From NCBI RefSeq assembly GCF_030813715.1, contig NZ_JAUSUZ010000001.1, positions 6,076,001-6,140,000 on the forward strand: a stretch of 64,000 bases of DNA. The letters are read 5' to 3'. Shown one piece after another: positions 34,484 through 42,905 of the stretch. This stretch comes from Catenuloplanes indicus. Its GTDB lineage: Bacteria; Actinomycetota; Actinomycetes; Mycobacteriales; Micromonosporaceae. Position 1 is the stretch's first letter. Every line of letters starts with the position of its first letter. A program made the position numbers and the translations under genes. The notes beneath the pieces were generated by a model. The model saw nothing but the letters and a program-made list of their open reading frames with translations, ran no database searches and had not been told where the DNA came from.

Positions 34484-35744
34484 CTTCCACCGTCTCAGCG
34501 ACGACGACTTCGCCGCGCTCGCCACCGGTCTCGGCGGCGCGGACGCGGTCCGCCGGCTCGCGGAGAGCCAGCTGAGCCGCACGCTGCTGCTCCTGCGCTA
34601 CGTGTGCACGCACTGGCCCGGCCCGGTGCAGCACCGGGACGCGGCGGTGGCCGCGCTGGCGGCGGCGCAGAAACGCAAACCGGAGGTGTACGAGCGGCTG
34701 CTCGGCAGCCCGCTGACCGGCGCGTGGGCCGCGGGCGCGGTGCGGCGGCTGCGCGCCCGCTCGGCCGTGGACGCGGACCTCGGCTATCTCGGCGCGCTGG
34801 CGGCCGCCGCGGCCGCGGAGACCGGGATCGACGCGTCGACCTGGGGGTACGCGACCGGCGGCGCGCTGACGCTGCCCGGCCTGGGCACGGCACGGCTGCC
34901 GGGCGGTCCCGCCGACGGCCCGGTGCGGATCACGGTCACCGGCGGCGCGTCGTCCGTGACGCTGGCGTGCGCGGGACGGCTGCTGCGGGTGCCCGGCGAG
35001 GGTGCGTCCTGGGAGCCGGTGCGGGCGCTGGGGGCCGGCGTGACGCTGGAGGACGGTGATCCGTACCGCGACTCCTACCACGCGCCACCGGCCGCGCGGC
35101 TCGGCGCGGACGAGGCCGCACGGTGGAGTGACGTGTTCGCGGAGGCGTGGGAGCTGCTCGGGCGGGTGCTGCCGGACCGGGCACCGGAGCTGGCCGCCGG
35201 GCTGCGCGTGCTGGTGCCGCTGCACGACGACGGCACCGGCGCGGCGCGCAGCGGCACCGGGCGGGACTCGTTCGGGATGGTCGGGCTGACCCGGCCGCTG
35301 TCCGCGGTGGACCTGGTGGTGACGCTGGTGCACGAGTTCCAGCACTCGAAACTGAGCGCGGTGCTGGCGCTGTGCCCGATGTACGCGCCGTCCGGCGCGG
35401 AGCGGCACTTCGCGCCGTGGCGCACCGATCCACGGCCGACCGGCGGGCTGTTGCAGGGGGTGTACGCGTTCCTGGGCGTGGCGGACGCGTGGTCGCGGCT
35501 GCGCGGGATCGACCCGGAGGCGGAGGCACGGTTCGCCACGTTCCGCGCCGAGGTGCGGGCCGGCTGGGAGGCGCTGGACGGGTCGGCCGAGCTGACCCCG
35601 GCCGGTCGGCGCTTCGTGACCGCGATGGGCGCCGCGATCGACGAGCTGGACGCGCGGCCGTTGCCCGTCGTGATCACCCAACGGTCGCGCGATGAGCTGG
35701 CGCGCAAACATGAGGCCTGGTCAGTCCGGAACGGACGGTCCTGA
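34476..35744 (+). CDS. HExxH-motif peptide-modifying protein (beta-hydroxylase type)
   Basis: A 422-aa protein whose C-terminal half holds VTLVHEFQHSKL (His286, Glu287, His290). The motif looks like a zinc protease, but this family sits beside FxSxx-COOH radical SAM enzymes and has been described as 2-oxoglutarate/iron peptide beta-hydroxylases in related systems. The rest has the family-like N-terminal repeats (FAALATGLGGADAVRRLAES) and no signal peptide, so it is cytosolic. GTG at 34476 overlaps fxsB by 8 nt. Whether it hydroxylates the FxsA core or another residue cannot be read from sequence. Confidence 0.82.
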   Translation: MTDFHRLSDDDFAALATGLGGADAVRRLAESQLSRTLLLLRYVCTHWPGPVQHRDAAVAALAAAQKRKPEVYERLLGSPLTGAWAAGAVRRLRARSAVDADLGYLGALAAAAAAETGIDASTWGYATGGALTLPGLGTARLPGGPADGPVRITVTGGASSVTLACAGRLLRVPGEGASWEPVRALGAGVTLEDGDPYRDSYHAPPAARLGADEAARWSDVFAEAWELLGRVLPDRAPELAAGLRVLVPLHDDGTGAARSGTGRDSFGMVGLTRPLSAVDLVVTLVHEFQHSKLSAVLALCPMYAPSGAERHFAPWRTDPRPTGGLLQGVYAFLGVADAWSRLRGIDPEAEARFATFRAEVRAGWEALDGSAELTPAGRRFVTAMGAAIDELDARPLPVVITQRSRDELARKHEAWSVRNGRS

Positions 35745-35997
35745 TCGGAATCCCACGGGGTGCTATTCGTGGCGCAGCGTAGTGATGTTCGTCTGTGAAA
35801 GGTGTCGTACGGAGCGTAAGATACTGTCAGAGTGCGTACGAGGCCGCCGAGCACGCGGGGTGCTCCTCACTCGTAACGGCCTCTCGGCGACGATTGCGTC
35901 GCACCCGGATCGCGGCGCTTGCTCATGCCCCGGCCGCCAGTGTTGTCGACACCTGCGCGCGATCCCTGGCTCACGAGACAAGGGTGCGGAGGCCTGC
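35745..35997 (+). promoter_or_regulatory. Promoter region of the second FxsA gene
   Basis: This 253-nt gap has a less GC-rich segment around 35815-35830 (TAAGATACTGTCAGAG) that contains -10-like hexamers (TAAGAT). CTGTCAG here echoes the arms of the CTGTC/GACAG dyad at 30301-30313 ahead of copy 1's operon. No gene is recognised. Confidence 0.35.
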
Positions 35998-36177
35998 ATG
36001 TTCGAGAACGACCAGGACACGACGGACGATGCTTCGATGCTGGCCGACGTGCGCGCTTTACCGATCGGGGAGTTGGTGGCCGCAGACGCCGCGGACCTCG
36101 ACGGCGCCCTCGACCACGTGCTTCGAGGGCTGTCGTCGACGGTCGAGAGTCTGGCCGCGTTCGGCAACTCACCCTGA
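35998..36177 (+). CDS. fxsA: FxSxx-COOH-type peptide precursor, copy 2 (FGNSP variant)
   Basis: A 59-aa peptide clearly homologous to the copy at 29889-30065: LADVRALPIGELV and DLDGALDHVLRGL align with LLDVRAVSMGDLV and DLDSALDRVLRDL, and both end LAAFG followed by three residues. The C-terminus is FGNSP, so the residue two after Phe55 is Asn57 rather than Ser. Three-residue cyclophane enzymes commonly accept Asn at that position. ATG at 35998 follows GGAGG by 5 nt. It faces the second FxsT gene tail to tail, 11 nt apart. Confidence 0.8.
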   Translation: MFENDQDTTDDASMLADVRALPIGELVAADAADLDGALDHVLRGLSSTVESLAAFGNSP

Positions 36178-36188
36178 CCGTGAGCGGC

Positions 36189-39188
36189 TCAGGTCGGTGG
36201 CGGCTCGATGTCGCACTCGGCTCGCTTGCCGCGACCGATGTCCACGGTCTCCGGGTGGTCCGGGCCCAGCGCCTCGCTCAGTGCCAGGACCGTCTCGTCG
36301 AGCAGGGAGCGGCCACCGGCGTCGTTGCCCGTGGCGATACGGTCGAGCGCGGTGTTGGCGGCACAGGCGAGGGTGTAGGGATGCTGGGGCCCCCGAGCGG
36401 ACCGCGATAGCGCGAGAGTCTTCTCCGACAGATCCCGTGCGGCGGCCAGTTCGTGCGCCTGTACGAGGTTGTTGGCATGGTTGGCGGCGACGCAGAGCGT
36501 GTAGCTGTGTTCGTCGCCGAGGCTGCCGGTGAGCGCGCCCAGCGTTCGCTGGTCCAGGTCGAGGGCGTCGCGGTGCTCGCCCAGGGCGCGCAGGATGATG
36601 CTCATGTTCGTCGCCGCCGCAAGCGTCAGCGGATGCTCGTCGCCGTAGAGGCGGCGGTATCGGTTCAGCGCGCCCGTGGCGAGATTGCGGGCCTCACCCG
36701 GCTGGCCCAGCGTGCGCAGCGTGTTCGCCAGCGTCATCGCGGCGCTCAATGCGTACTCGTGGTCCGGGCCGTACCGCGCCGACACGTCGCGGTAGTTGTT
36801 GCGCGCGTAGGTGAGCGCTTCTCCGAACGCACCGGTCTTCCGCAGGGCGATGGCGAGCATGCGGTGCGCCAGAAGCACGTGCGGGTGCCGCTCGCCGATG
36901 ACGGCGGCGTGCAACGGAAGGAAGTTCCGCTGGAGCTCCAGCGCCTCCGAGTAGCGGCCGAGCCCGTAGAGGTCGCGCGCGAGATTCGACTGCATCAACA
37001 GGGTCAGCCAGTGGTTCTCGCCGACCGTTTCCTGCAGCGCGGACAGCACCTCCAGATCCACCTCGTAGGCTTCGCTGAAACGGCTCAGCATCCGCAGGCT
37101 GACCGCCCGGTTGCCGAGGACGCGAATGGTCTCGTAGTCGTCGTCGCCGTATGCCGCGCGGTGCCGTTCAACGGTGTCGTCCTCGGAGGCCAGCGCGCCT
37201 TGCAGATCGCCCGCGATGCGCAGATCGACGCCGATGCCGGCCAGCGTGAACAGCGTGTGCTCGTGCAGCCGCCCGAAGTCCGGGTTCTGTTCGAACCGGT
37301 CGAGGGTCTCGATGTCCAGCGTCTTGGCGCGCTCGGTCATGCCGAGTTGGCGCAGCGCGTTGGCGAGATGCCGGGTGGCGATGAGAGTGTGTTCCCCGTC
37401 CGGCCCCAGGTTGGGCGCGGTGCGGTTCTTCTGCCAGACGCTGACCGCGAGTTCCCCGAGCCGCCGCGAACCCTCGGCATCGCCGATGACGTACAGGTAC
37501 CGGATCTGGTCGATGACCGCCTGGTGTGCTTCGCGCTCGTCGGAGTGCACCAGCCCGGCCGGTTGGAGATGCGGTTCGATCAGCGCGTACGTCGACCAGT
37601 TCTCCCGATTGCCCGGTGCCTCCGGATTCGCGGCCGCCAGGATCGCGTGGGCGTTCCGCCGGCTCTGCTCGGCGAGGTCCTCGCTGAGCCCTTCCCGGAT
37701 GACCAGCTGGACCAGGCGGTGCACCTGGATCGCCTGATCGCCGCCGACCTTCGCCAGGCCGTACTGGCGGAGCGCGCGAATCGTACGGTTCAGTTTGATC
37801 GAGTCGCGCAGGACCGAGCCGAGCGGCTGGGAGACGGCGCTGTTCTTTGCGGCGCGAAGCAGGCTCACCGAGAGCGGCTCGGCCCCGAGATATGCGAACA
37901 GCTCCAGCAACTGCGCGACCGCGGGTGCCTCCGTACGCAGTCGCTCGAACGCGATGTTGACGAAGGCCGCCACGGTCGTCGGGTAGTTCGCCGGGCGTCC
38001 CTCGTCCAGCAGCTCCCGCACGTGGTGATCGAAGAGCTCCAGGTACTCAGAGACGGGCATGCGCGTGGCACGCTGCCAGGACGCCGCCTGATCGAGGGCG
38101 AGCGGCAAGTCGCCGAGTTTCTCCGCGAGCCGCTCCGCGTCCTCCCGGGTGATGACGTCGCCCCGCTTGCGGATGAGTTCGACGCTCTCCGGCCGGTCGA
38201 AGACGTCCACCTCGATGGCGTCCCACACGCTGGCCCAGGTCTGATTGCGAGAGGTGAGCAACACGTGGCCGCCCGCCGACGGCACCAGGCCGGTGATGTC
38301 GTCCGGGTTCAGCGCGTTGTCGTAGACGATCAGCCAGCGCAGACTCGTGGTGGCCAGCGCGTCCATCACCATGATCGCGCTCTGGCGCATGTCCTCGGTC
38401 TGCGGCAGGCCGAGCCGCCGGGCCAGCTCGTGCAGTGACTGAAGGACCAGCGACTGCTGCTCGGCGGCGATCCACCAGACCAGGTCGTACTGCTCCTGGT
38501 AGCGGTAGACGAACTCGACGGCGAGCTGGGTCTTGCCCACACCGCCCATGCCGTGCAGCGTCTGTGGCAGGACCGAGGCGGCGGATCGCGTCTCCAGCGC
38601 CTTGCGCAGATCGGAGAGCAGGGTCTCGCGTCCGGTGAAATCCGGGTTGCGAAGCGGGACGCCTCCCCAGATGCGCACGGGCTCCCGCGCGCCTCCCAGC
38701 TCCGTCTCGGTGGCGGGGAGTAGCGAGTGAGCGAGTGCGGGACTGGACAAGGGTTCGGCTTCTCCTTCGTGGCGCGCTGAAGGGCGTCCGATTGGCCCGG
38801 CATCCCCGTCAGTGTAGATCTGGTTACTTAACGTGCGCAGCCGAACGAGGTTCCGGAGGGTGGCGGAATGGATCTCCAGACGAGAACTCGGATCCAAGCC
38901 GGAGGCTGAGTCGAACCAGGCGTGCAACTCGGTGCCGTTCGGCACCGTCGGGTCGTGCGCCAGCCGCTCGGCGAAACAGGCCAACGGGGCCGGCGCGTCC
39001 ACCGTGACCGGTAAGCCGTCGATCCACCTGACGATGCCCTCCACATCCGCCCAGTCGGGATCTTCGCTCGGTGAACCGAAGCTCAGGTCGACGGCGGCGG
39101 CGGCCAAGGATGCCGGTGAAACGGTGCGGAGAAGCGAGATGAGCCGGGCGTGGTCGGCCGATCCGGGAGAGCCCGGCGGATCAGTCAC
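36189..39188 (-). CDS. fxsT: FxSxx-COOH system NB-ARC/tetratricopeptide repeat protein, copy 2
   Basis: A 999-aa STAND-type protein, ending ECDIEPPPT like copy 1. The N-terminus (1-120; HARLISLLRTVSP, VDLSFGSPSEDPDW) resembles an effector-associated domain of actinobacterial NB-ARC proteins rather than the HTH-like start of copy 1. The NB-ARC domain has GMGGVGKT at 213-220, WWIAAEQ and WLIVYDNALNP. About eleven TPR-like repeats follow (LGMTERAKTLDIETLDRFEQ, LGRYSEALELQRNFLPLH). GTG at 39188 with GGGAGG upstream is preferred. An ATG at 39290 is in frame, but its extra 34 residues look unlike the family. Confidence 0.86.
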   Translation of the reverse strand: MTDPPGSPGSADHARLISLLRTVSPASLAAAAVDLSFGSPSEDPDWADVEGIVRWIDGLPVTVDAPAPLACFAERLAHDPTVPNGTELHAWFDSASGLDPSSRLEIHSATLRNLVRLRTLSNQIYTDGDAGPIGRPSARHEGEAEPLSSPALAHSLLPATETELGGAREPVRIWGGVPLRNPDFTGRETLLSDLRKALETRSAASVLPQTLHGMGGVGKTQLAVEFVYRYQEQYDLVWWIAAEQQSLVLQSLHELARRLGLPQTEDMRQSAIMVMDALATTSLRWLIVYDNALNPDDITGLVPSAGGHVLLTSRNQTWASVWDAIEVDVFDRPESVELIRKRGDVITREDAERLAEKLGDLPLALDQAASWQRATRMPVSEYLELFDHHVRELLDEGRPANYPTTVAAFVNIAFERLRTEAPAVAQLLELFAYLGAEPLSVSLLRAAKNSAVSQPLGSVLRDSIKLNRTIRALRQYGLAKVGGDQAIQVHRLVQLVIREGLSEDLAEQSRRNAHAILAAANPEAPGNRENWSTYALIEPHLQPAGLVHSDEREAHQAVIDQIRYLYVIGDAEGSRRLGELAVSVWQKNRTAPNLGPDGEHTLIATRHLANALRQLGMTERAKTLDIETLDRFEQNPDFGRLHEHTLFTLAGIGVDLRIAGDLQGALASEDDTVERHRAAYGDDDYETIRVLGNRAVSLRMLSRFSEAYEVDLEVLSALQETVGENHWLTLLMQSNLARDLYGLGRYSEALELQRNFLPLHAAVIGERHPHVLLAHRMLAIALRKTGAFGEALTYARNNYRDVSARYGPDHEYALSAAMTLANTLRTLGQPGEARNLATGALNRYRRLYGDEHPLTLAAATNMSIILRALGEHRDALDLDQRTLGALTGSLGDEHSYTLCVAANHANNLVQAHELAAARDLSEKTLALSRSARGPQHPYTLACAANTALDRIATGNDAGGRSLLDETVLALSEALGPDHPETVDIGRGKRAECDIEPPPT

Positions 39189-39531
39189 GATTCCTCCCGT
39201 CAGTCCGCTGGCACCCTCCACTCGAAGCGGCAAGAAGGGAACGAACGCGCCCGCGGTCGCCGCGGCCCAATTATCCACATCGGCTTCCATAGTGGATAGC
39301 CCGCGGTGCGGTCGTCTTGAGGACAGCAGTGCCGTTCGAATGTCGGAGCGATGATTGCGCAGGGGCCCTCGGACAGGCTCTCATAGCAGGTCACTCTGCA
39401 CGAGGCGGCTCATCATGGCTGCGAATTCTGACAAAGCGTTGCGTGGGTGTGTCAATATCGGATGACTTATATGCAATTTGCATTGTGGGAGAACGCTGAA
39501 TGATCACCCGAAGGGGTGCCCGCCCGTACGG
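39189..39531. promoter_or_regulatory. Promoter region of the second FxsT gene, AT-rich palindrome
   Basis: This 343-nt gap has a GATAAT hexamer on the minus strand (39270-39275) about 80 nt upstream of the GTG at 39188, which supports that start. It also has an AT-rich block with the perfect palindrome ATGCAA-T-TTGCAT at 39471-39483, and TTATCCACA at 39271-39279, identical to the DnaA-box consensus. No gene is recognised. Confidence 0.45.
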
Positions 39532-40728
39532 TCAGCGGGTGGCCTGGCGGGGGATGAGGACCTCGCGGATGATGATCTGGAGGGCGGCGACCGCGGGAAT
39601 CGCGACCAGCGCGCCGATGATCCCGAAGAGGGAGACGCCGAGAAGGGCGGCGACGATGGCGGCGACGTCGCTGACCTCGACCGAGCGGCGCATGACCTTG
39701 GGATAGATGAGATAGTTCTCGATCTGCTGGTAGAGCAGGAAGAAGACGATGCAGGCGATGCCGATGGGCAGCGACGTGGCCAGGCCGACCAGGCTCACCA
39801 CGACGGCCCCGAGGGTGGCGCCGATCTGCGGGACCAGGTCACAGATCGCCACCACGATGGCGAGTGCGAACGGGTACGGCAGGCCCACGGTCAGCGCGAA
39901 CACGAACGTGGACAGGCCGCACAGCAGCGCGATCGCGAGCGCGCCGACCAGGTAGGCGCCGACCTTGGCGAGGATCTCGTCGCCGATCAGCTGGACCCGG
40001 GCGCGGCGGGAGGCGGGGACGAGCAGGTAGCCGGCCCGCTTCATTCGCTCGAACGAGGCCAGGAAGTAGATGGTCAGGATGAGCACGGTGAGCACGTTGA
40101 AGACCGTGCCGAAGAACAGCCGGGCGCCGCCGAAGACGCCGCCGAAGACGCGTGAGGCGTTCTCCGTGCTGACCAGCGCCTGGACCTTCTCCACCAGGTC
40201 GTAGTCCTGGATCAGGTCGCGCAGCGTGCGGCTGCGCTGCAACGCCTCCACGTAGGACGGCAGCTGCTCGACGAAGCCGCCGACCTGGGTGACGATCGGC
40301 GGGACCAGCGCGGTGATGCCACCGACGATCAAGCCGACCACGAACAGCACGACCAGCGCCACGGCCAGGCCGCGGGGGACACGCCAGCGCTGCAGGCGCA
40401 CCACGGCGGGGTGCAGGCCGACCGCGAGGAAGAGCGCGATGAAGACCAGCACCAGTACGGACGACGCGTTGCTGAGGCCGAGGAACACCGCGTACGCCAC
40501 GGCCAGTCCGAGACCCCCGAGGAACCCGATCAGGAACGGGTTGCGGCGCAGCGGGCGGCCGGGCTCGCCGAACTTCGCCTCGCCGAACGCGCGCTCCGCG
40601 TCGGCCCGGCCCATCAGGTGCGCGGGCGCGGGATCGGACGGGATCGGCTCGGGTGGAGCGGTGAGAACCGGGCCGGCGTCCGCCGGGGGAGAAGGCCTCT
40701 CGTCCGTTGTCTCGGGCTTCTGGCTCAC
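39532..40728 (-). CDS. AI-2E family membrane transporter
   Basis: A 398-aa integral membrane protein with a cytoplasmic N-terminus of about 65 residues (acidic and Pro-rich), then about eight helices. The family signature segments are VALVVLFVVGLIVGGITALV, a long amphipathic helix (QVGGFVEQLPSYVEALQRS), GVGLPYPFALAIVVAICDLVP (here TVGLPYPFALAI) and IVAALLGVSLFGIIGALVAI. Members export AI-2 or other small molecules or act in stress tolerance; the substrate here is unknown. GTG at 40728 is chosen because GGAGG lies 7 nt upstream, rather than GTG at 40734. Confidence 0.88.
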   Translation of the reverse strand: MSQKPETTDERPSPPADAGPVLTAPPEPIPSDPAPAHLMGRADAERAFGEAKFGEPGRPLRRNPFLIGFLGGLGLAVAYAVFLGLSNASSVLVLVFIALFLAVGLHPAVVRLQRWRVPRGLAVALVVLFVVGLIVGGITALVPPIVTQVGGFVEQLPSYVEALQRSRTLRDLIQDYDLVEKVQALVSTENASRVFGGVFGGARLFFGTVFNVLTVLILTIYFLASFERMKRAGYLLVPASRRARVQLIGDEILAKVGAYLVGALAIALLCGLSTFVFALTVGLPYPFALAIVVAICDLVPQIGATLGAVVVSLVGLATSLPIGIACIVFFLLYQQIENYLIYPKVMRRSVEVSDVAAIVAALLGVSLFGIIGALVAIPAVAALQIIIREVLIPRQATR

Positions 40729-40785
40729 CTGCACACCTCCAGCGCGCAGCGTATCCGGCGCGCGGTGGCGGTGCCATGAACGACG

Positions 40786-40815
40786 CGAGGGGCGGCCGTG
40801 ACCGGCCGCCCCTCG
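40786..40815 (-). terminator. Strong hairpin terminator of the Scy-like gene
   Basis: GAGGGGCGGCCG (40787-40798) pairs perfectly with CGGCCGCCCCTC (40803-40814) around the tetraloop TGAC, extended by one more pair. It lies 12 nt past the stop of the coiled-coil gene and just upstream of the AI-2E gene's start. Confidence 0.75.
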
Positions 40816-40827
40816 TCCGGTGAACGC

Positions 40828-42885
40828 TCAGACCGCGGTGGAGGAGTTCGCCTTGAGGCCCTCGGCGGCCTTGCCGTCGCGGGCGTCCGGCGCGGTGGCC
40901 CGGGCGGCGGCTGCGGCCGGCACGGTCGGCATGACCGCGGTCGGCGCGGCGGTCGCGTTGCTCAGCGACGCCGGCGGTCCGTCCGTCTGCTTCGGCGCTA
41001 CCGCGGCGGCCTGCGCCTGCCGGACCGCCTCCGCGGAGATCACTTGCGTGGCGTCGGCCTCGTCCGTGACCCCCGGCGTGGTGCCGGCCCGGTTGGTGAT
41101 CACCTGTGTGGCGTCCGCCTTGTCGGTGATCACCTGTGTGGTGTCGGCCGACCCGGTCGTGGCCGCCGGTGGCATGTCCTGCTTCGGTTTGCTCTCCCGC
41201 TTCGCCGCGGCGGCGGCCTCGGCCAGGTCCTGCTGCGTGAGCACCTGGGTCGCGTCACCGCTCGACGAGCCGTCGCCGGACGAAGTGCCGGCCGGAGAAG
41301 TACCGCCTGACGAAGCGCCCGTCTCGGAGGCGCTGGCCGCGTCAGCCGCCGAAGCCTCAGCCGCCGAAGCCTCAGCCGGGGACGCCTTGGACGAGTCGGC
41401 CTCGGCTGAAGACGCGGAGGCCGCCGACGGCGCAGACGACCTCGGCGAAGCCGGCGACGCCGAGGAGGCCGCGACCGGGGAACCCGCAGCCGGAGCCGTG
41501 GACGACGCAGCGGCCTCGGACGGCGACCCCCCGGCCGAAGCCGCCGGCGCTACCTCCGCGGAAGCCTCGACCTCACCCGCGGCATCGTCCGACCGGTCCG
41601 CCGCGTCCGCCGGACCGGCTGCCGCCGCGAGCACCGCCGCCGCCGCCAGCTCCGCCACCCGCTTCGCCTCGCGCTGCACCTGGCGGCGCACGTCGGACGC
41701 GTGCCGCTCGGCCGCCTCCGCGGAGCGCTGTGCGTCGGTGAGGCGCTTCAGTTCCGTGGCGAGCTGCTTCTGCACGCCGCTGAGCTTCTCCGCGACCTTG
41801 TCCGACTCCTGCTGCGCGGTGATCGTCTGCTCGCGCAGGTCGGCCAGCGCGGACTCGGTCGTGGAGATCTCCTCGCGCAGCCCGGTGAGCTGCTTCTGCG
41901 TGGCGGTGACCTCCTGCTGGACCGCGGTGAGCCGCGCGTGCGCCTCGGCCGCCTCCTTGTCCGCCGCCCGCCGGGCCTCGTTGAGCTGCCGTTCCGCATC
42001 CGCCCGCTGGTCGGCGATCTGCTTCTCGGCCTCGGCGCGGAGCTGGCTGAGCTCCTGCGCGGCCGCGGTGCGGCGCTGTGCGACCTCGTGCTCGGCCGCG
42101 GTGCGCAGCTCGGCCAGTTCGCGCTCGGCCGCGGCGTTGCGCTGGTTGATCTCCTGCTCGACGCTGCTGCGCCAGTGGCTCAGCTCCTGCTGCACCTGGG
42201 TGCGCGAGGACTGCACGTACGCCTCGGTCTCGGCGCGGGTGCGCTGCACGTACTGCTTGGTCTGCTCGGTGAGCTGGCGTGCCTCCTGCTGGGCGCGGGC
42301 CAGCGCGGCCTGCCCCTCGCTGCGGGCCTTGTCCGCCTCCTCGCGCGCCGCCGCGATCTCCGCCTCGGCCGTGCTCCGGCGCTGCGCGTCGACCTTGTCC
42401 TCCTCGGCGCGGCGGGAGGCGAGCGCGATCTCGAAGTCGCGGGCCGCTTCGTGCGCGCGGGTGCGGGCGTCCGCGACCATCCGGTCCGCGTCCTCCCGGG
42501 CCTCGTTCAGCACCCGGTCGGCCTCGTTGCGCCGGTCCGCGATGTCCTGCGTCGCCTCGGTGCGGATCGCTTCGGCCTGGTCCTCGGCGAGTGCGAGGAT
42601 CTGCTCCACGCGCGGCCCGAGGTGCCGGAACGAGACCCGCTCCGGGGTGGCGGCCCGCCGCCGTTGCGCGGCGACCTCGGCCTTCAGCTGCTCGACCTCG
42701 CGGGCCATGCGCTGGATCTCGCCGTAGGCCTGCTCTCGCTCGGTGGCGAGCGTGGCGATCTCGGCCTCGGCGCGGGCGACGTACCGATCGACCTGCTTGC
42801 GGTCGTAGCCCTTGAACTGTGACTCGAAGGTGGGCTCCGGAGCCATGTTGTCGCCGAGATCGAAGATTTCCCCGCCGTGTGACAT
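40828..42885 (-). CDS. Scy-like DivIVA-domain coiled-coil polarity protein
   Basis: A 685-aa filament-type protein. The N-terminus has a DivIVA-like motif (FKGYDRKQVDRYVARAEAEI), followed by HLGPRVEQILALAEDQAEAI and a coiled coil of about 400 residues rich in Glu, Arg, Ala and Gln with heptad periodicity. The last 230 residues are low-complexity Ala/Ser and contain repeated TQVI motifs (ADATQVIT). Streptomyces Scy is a scaffold for tip growth and pairs with FilP, and a FilP-like gene lies directly upstream here. ATG at 42885 follows GAGG. The frame's longer upstream extension is not family-like. Confidence 0.82.
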   Translation of the reverse strand: MSHGGEIFDLGDNMAPEPTFESQFKGYDRKQVDRYVARAEAEIATLATEREQAYGEIQRMAREVEQLKAEVAAQRRRAATPERVSFRHLGPRVEQILALAEDQAEAIRTEATQDIADRRNEADRVLNEAREDADRMVADARTRAHEAARDFEIALASRRAEEDKVDAQRRSTAEAEIAAAREEADKARSEGQAALARAQQEARQLTEQTKQYVQRTRAETEAYVQSSRTQVQQELSHWRSSVEQEINQRNAAAERELAELRTAAEHEVAQRRTAAAQELSQLRAEAEKQIADQRADAERQLNEARRAADKEAAEAHARLTAVQQEVTATQKQLTGLREEISTTESALADLREQTITAQQESDKVAEKLSGVQKQLATELKRLTDAQRSAEAAERHASDVRRQVQREAKRVAELAAAAVLAAAAGPADAADRSDDAAGEVEASAEVAPAASAGGSPSEAAASSTAPAAGSPVAASSASPASPRSSAPSAASASSAEADSSKASPAEASAAEASAADAASASETGASSGGTSPAGTSSGDGSSSGDATQVLTQQDLAEAAAAAKRESKPKQDMPPAATTGSADTTQVITDKADATQVITNRAGTTPGVTDEADATQVISAEAVRQAQAAAVAPKQTDGPPASLSNATAAPTAVMPTVPAAAAARATAPDARDGKAAEGLKANSSTAV

Positions 42886-42905
42886 GGTTCCATCCTCACA
42901 CACAC

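Noticed and set aside
34476-35744. HExxH protein as a secreted zinc protease
   Set aside because: No signal peptide, and its overlap with fxsB and lack of a further protease motif favour the peptide-modifying family.
39189-39290. ATG at 39290 as the start of FxsT copy 2
   Set aside because: GTG at 39188 has a GGGAGG ribosome site and the extra 34 residues are unlike the family; kept as an alternative only.
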